NCBI RefSeq assembly: GCF_006346315.1
Contig: NZ_VDMR01000002.1
Span: 558,001-622,000 of the forward strand
Direction of reading: 5' to 3'
DNA length: 64,000 nucleotides
Source of the DNA: Nocardioides litoris
Lineage (GTDB): Bacteria; Actinomycetota; Actinomycetes; Propionibacteriales; Nocardioidaceae
Positions 62,235 to 64,000 of this stretch are shown here, piece by piece. Numbering within the stretch: position 1 is the first letter of the stretch; every line of letters begins with the position of its first letter. The notes beneath the pieces were generated by a model. That model was given only the letters and a program-made list of their open reading frames with translations. It was not told the origin of the DNA and did not search any database. Position numbers and translations under genes: made by a program.

Positions 62235-63260
62235 ATGAGCAACACCACCCCGCCCGGCTGGTACGACGACGGCCAGGGCGGACGCCGCTGGTGGGACGGC
62301 TCCCAGTGGGCGCCCCCGGGCCAGGGGCCCGGTGCCGGCCAGGGCGGGCCGACCCCGACCCAACCGCTGCCCCAGCAGCCCCAGCAGGGCTACGGGCAGC
62401 AGGGCTACGGCCAGCAGCAGGGCGGCCAGCAGGGCTCGCCGTACGGCGGCCCCGGCTACGGGCAGCAGGGCTACGGACAGCAGGGCTACGGACAGCAGGG
62501 CTACGGACAGCAGGGGTCGCCGTACGGGGGCCCGGGCTACGGCCAGCAGGGGTATGGCCAGCAGGGGTATGGCCAGCAGGGGTACGGGCAGCAGGGTCCG
62601 CACGGCTACGGGCAGCAGCCGCCCAAGAAGAAGACCGGCCTGATCATCGGCATCGTCGGTGGGGTGCTCGCGCTGGTCATCATCGGCGTCGTGCTCGCCG
62701 TCACCCTGGGCGGGGGCGGCGACAAGAGCGCGTCGGAGGACGACCCCCGCGACACCGTCCTCGCGCTGGTCGCCGCGGTGGAGGACCAGGACTGCGGCGC
62801 GGTCAAGGACCTGCTGACCGGCGCGGCCGCCTCGGACTTCGAGGAGGCCGACTGCGAGACCGGCCTCGACCAGGAGGCCCCCGAGGGCTTCGACAGCTCC
62901 GACGTCCAGCAGGAGGTCGGTGACGCCGAGGTCGACGGCGACTCCGCCACCGTCCCGGTCACCACCACCTTCCAGGGGCAGTCCTCGACCGCCGAGTACG
63001 AGCTGGAGAAGGTCGACGGTGCCTGGAAGATCTCCGACATCGGCTTCGGTGCCGCCGGGTCCGACCCGAGCGCCGAGGCGCCGTCGGCCGAGGCGCCGAG
63101 CGTCGACCCCGGCGAGGTGCCGTCGTTCGACCCGAGCGACCTGCCGAGCTTCGACCCCGGCGACGTGCCGTCGTTCGACCCCGAGAACCCCGACCAGTAC
63201 CTCGAGGACCTGGAGTCCCAGCTCGAGGAGCTCGAGTCGCTCTCGCCCCCGGCGGGCTGA
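62235..63260 (+). CDS. DUF2510 membrane protein with Tyr-Gly-Gln repeats
   Basis: This 341-residue protein has an N-terminal DUF2510 ([20 protein letters not shown]), then about 100 residues of Gly-Tyr-Gly-Gln-Gln repeats, a basic stretch PPKKK and a membrane helix ([26 protein letters not shown], about 135-160). The outer domain of about 90 residues is DUF4878-like, with two Cys. The end is acidic, with SFDPxDLP repeats. The function is unknown; the repeats may drive clustering. ATG 62235 has AGGAGAA at the right distance. Confidence 0.82.
   Translation: MSNTTPPGWYDDGQGGRRWWDGSQWAPPGQGPGAGQGGPTPTQPLPQQPQQGYGQQGYGQQQGGQQGSPYGGPGYGQQGYGQQGYGQQGYGQQGSPYGGPGYGQQGYGQQGYGQQGYGQQGPHGYGQQPPKKKTGLIIGIVGGVLALVIIGVVLAVTLGGGGDKSASEDDPRDTVLALVAAVEDQDCGAVKDLLTGAAASDFEEADCETGLDQEAPEGFDSSDVQQEVGDAEVDGDSATVPVTTTFQGQSSTAEYELEKVDGAWKISDIGFGAAGSDPSAEAPSAEAPSVDPGEVPSFDPSDLPSFDPGDVPSFDPENPDQYLEDLESQLEELESLSPPAG
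62392..62615 (+). repeat. Coding repeats for Gly-Tyr-Gly-Gln-Gln
   Basis: A 15-base unit of type CAGCAGGGCTACGGR is repeated many times. A longer block that includes a Ser-Pro-Tyr-Gly-Gly-Pro segment is present twice (from about 62428 and 62514), so both short and long duplications have occurred. Confidence 0.8.
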
Positions 63261-64000
63261 GTGAAGGCGTTCCGCTGCCGCGTCTGCGGCAACCCGCTGC
63301 ACGCCGAGAACTCCGTCTGCGTCTCCTGCGGCACCTCCCTCGGCTACTCCCGCGAGGAGCAGGCGATCGTGCCGGTCGACGAGCAGGGCCGGTACGCCGA
63401 CGCGACCGGCGTCAAGTGGTGGGTCTGCACCAACCTCGGGCTCTCGGGCTGCACCTGGCTGGCCCCGCGGCCCGGCGGGCAGTGCTCGGCCTGCGACCTG
63501 ACCCGCACCCGGCCGGCTGACGGCGACGCGGTGGGCCTGGAGCAGTTCCCGGCCGCCGAAGCGGCCAAGCGGCACCTCGTCGCCGAGCTCGACGGCCTGG
63601 GGTGGTGGCTGGTCGACCGGGTCCGCGACCCCGAGGGCGGCCTGTGGTTCGACATGCTCTCCAGCGTCTCCGACGACGTCACGATCGGGCACGCCGACGG
63701 GGTCATCACCATCGACCTCGCCGAGAGCGACGACGCCCACCGCGAGGAGGTGCGGGCCAGCCTCGACGAGCCCTACCGCACCATGCTCGGCCACCTGCGC
63801 CACGAGGTCGGCCACTACGCCGAGTGGCAGCTCGTGCGCGGCGAGAGCCGGATGGCGCGGTGCCGGATGCTGTTCGGCGACGAGACGGTGAGCTACCAGG
63901 ACGAGATCGACCGCCACTACGCCGAGGGCCCGCCGGCCGACTGGGCCGAGCGCTACATCTCGACCTACGCCACGATGCACCCGTTCGAGGACTTCGCCGA
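63261..64000 (+). CDS. Zinc-ribbon metallopeptidase-like protein, cut by right edge
   Basis: The visible 246 residues begin with a zinc ribbon (FRCRVCGNPL ... VCVSCGTSLGY), then a second Cys pair (WWVCTNLGLSGCTW ... GGQCSACD). In the second half lies a zinc-peptidase motif, LRHEVGHYAEWQL (HExxH). This is the layout of the putative zinc-binding metallopeptidases (Peptidase_Mx) found with ATP-grasp/alpha-E/transglutaminase clusters. The GTG abuts the previous stop. The rest of the catalytic domain is outside the window. Confidence 0.85.
   Translation, partial: MKAFRCRVCGNPLHAENSVCVSCGTSLGYSREEQAIVPVDEQGRYADATGVKWWVCTNLGLSGCTWLAPRPGGQCSACDLTRTRPADGDAVGLEQFPAAEAAKRHLVAELDGLGWWLVDRVRDPEGGLWFDMLSSVSDDVTIGHADGVITIDLAESDDAHREEVRASLDEPYRTMLGHLRHEVGHYAEWQLVRGESRMARCRMLFGDETVSYQDEIDRHYAEGPPADWAERYISTYATMHPFEDFA

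Noticed and set aside
59490..63980. 1496-codon minus-strand frame
   Set aside because: Antisense of five well-supported genes, compositionally biased, and no recognisable domain.

Overview
The window is about 73% GC, uses GTG and TTG starts freely, packs genes with 4-base ATGA/GTGA overlaps, and carries many genes whose -10 element sits only 6-8 bases before the start codon (leaderless transcripts). It also has an EthA-like monooxygenase, a SigK/RskA locus, a mycobacterial-type alpha-methylacyl-CoA racemase and HelD. Together these point to a high-GC actinobacterium, most likely Nocardioidaceae (Nocardioides-like); the genus is an inference. I saw no rRNA, tRNA, CRISPR array, phage or insertion sequence. 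No stretch longer than about 300 bases lacks a gene.

Layout. 1-9.6 kb: a gene fragment at the left edge, a PadR-fadH pair, an alpha-methylacyl-CoA racemase, an ethA-like Baeyer-Villiger monooxygenase, csbD, a CPBP protease, an NmrA-type reductase and a DEAD-box RNA helicase. 9.6-14 kb: a MerR regulator divergent from fadA-fadB (beta-oxidation), with a MerR-type 19-bp-spaced promoter between them. 14.1-17.7 kb: a lipoprotein divergent from a tight three-gene unit (ACAD11-like dehydrogenase, APH-type kinase, histidine phosphatase) that resembles a split form of eukaryotic ACAD10/11 and of bacterial LvaA/LvaC. 18.2-27.8 kb: a TetR-led operon with AtuA-like protein, two acyl-CoA dehydrogenases and both subunits of a biotin acyl-CoA carboxylase, probably for branched or isoprenoid acids.

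28-29 kb: a YihY/BrkB membrane protein. 29.2-39.2 kb, minus strand: molybdopterin oxidoreductase, fasciclin lipoprotein (MPT83-like), sigK, rskA, an FAD-oxidoreductase/DUF1365 fusion, two cyclopropane-fatty-acid-synthase-type methyltransferases, a DUF1295 membrane protein and a serine hydrolase. This resembles the Mycobacterium sigK locus, and two matching SigK-like promoters lie before the molybdo-enzyme and the fasciclin gene. 39.3-45.3 kb: enoyl-CoA hydratase, HelD, a PepSY lipoprotein behind three 11-bp-phased direct repeats, and a flotillin/NfeD pair. 45.5-49.3 kb: three chorismate enzymes (PhzE-like fusion, PabA, PabB).

49.3-54.7 kb, minus strand: an MprAB-like two-component system with a DUF3558-like lipoprotein, a fructosamine-kinase-family protein, a low-molecular-weight tyrosine phosphatase, a holin-like membrane protein and an FCD-type GntR regulator facing a dimethylargininase-family hydrolase across a 15-bp perfect palindrome. 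55.8-64 kb: VanZ, a DHFR-fold reductase, HisC/Pat aminotransferase, then a circularly permuted ATP-grasp/alpha-E fusion, a transglutaminase, a lipoprotein, a DUF2510 membrane protein and a zinc metallopeptidase cut by the right edge. Lipid and acyl-CoA catabolism dominates the window. Several separate intergenic palindrome families recur through it.
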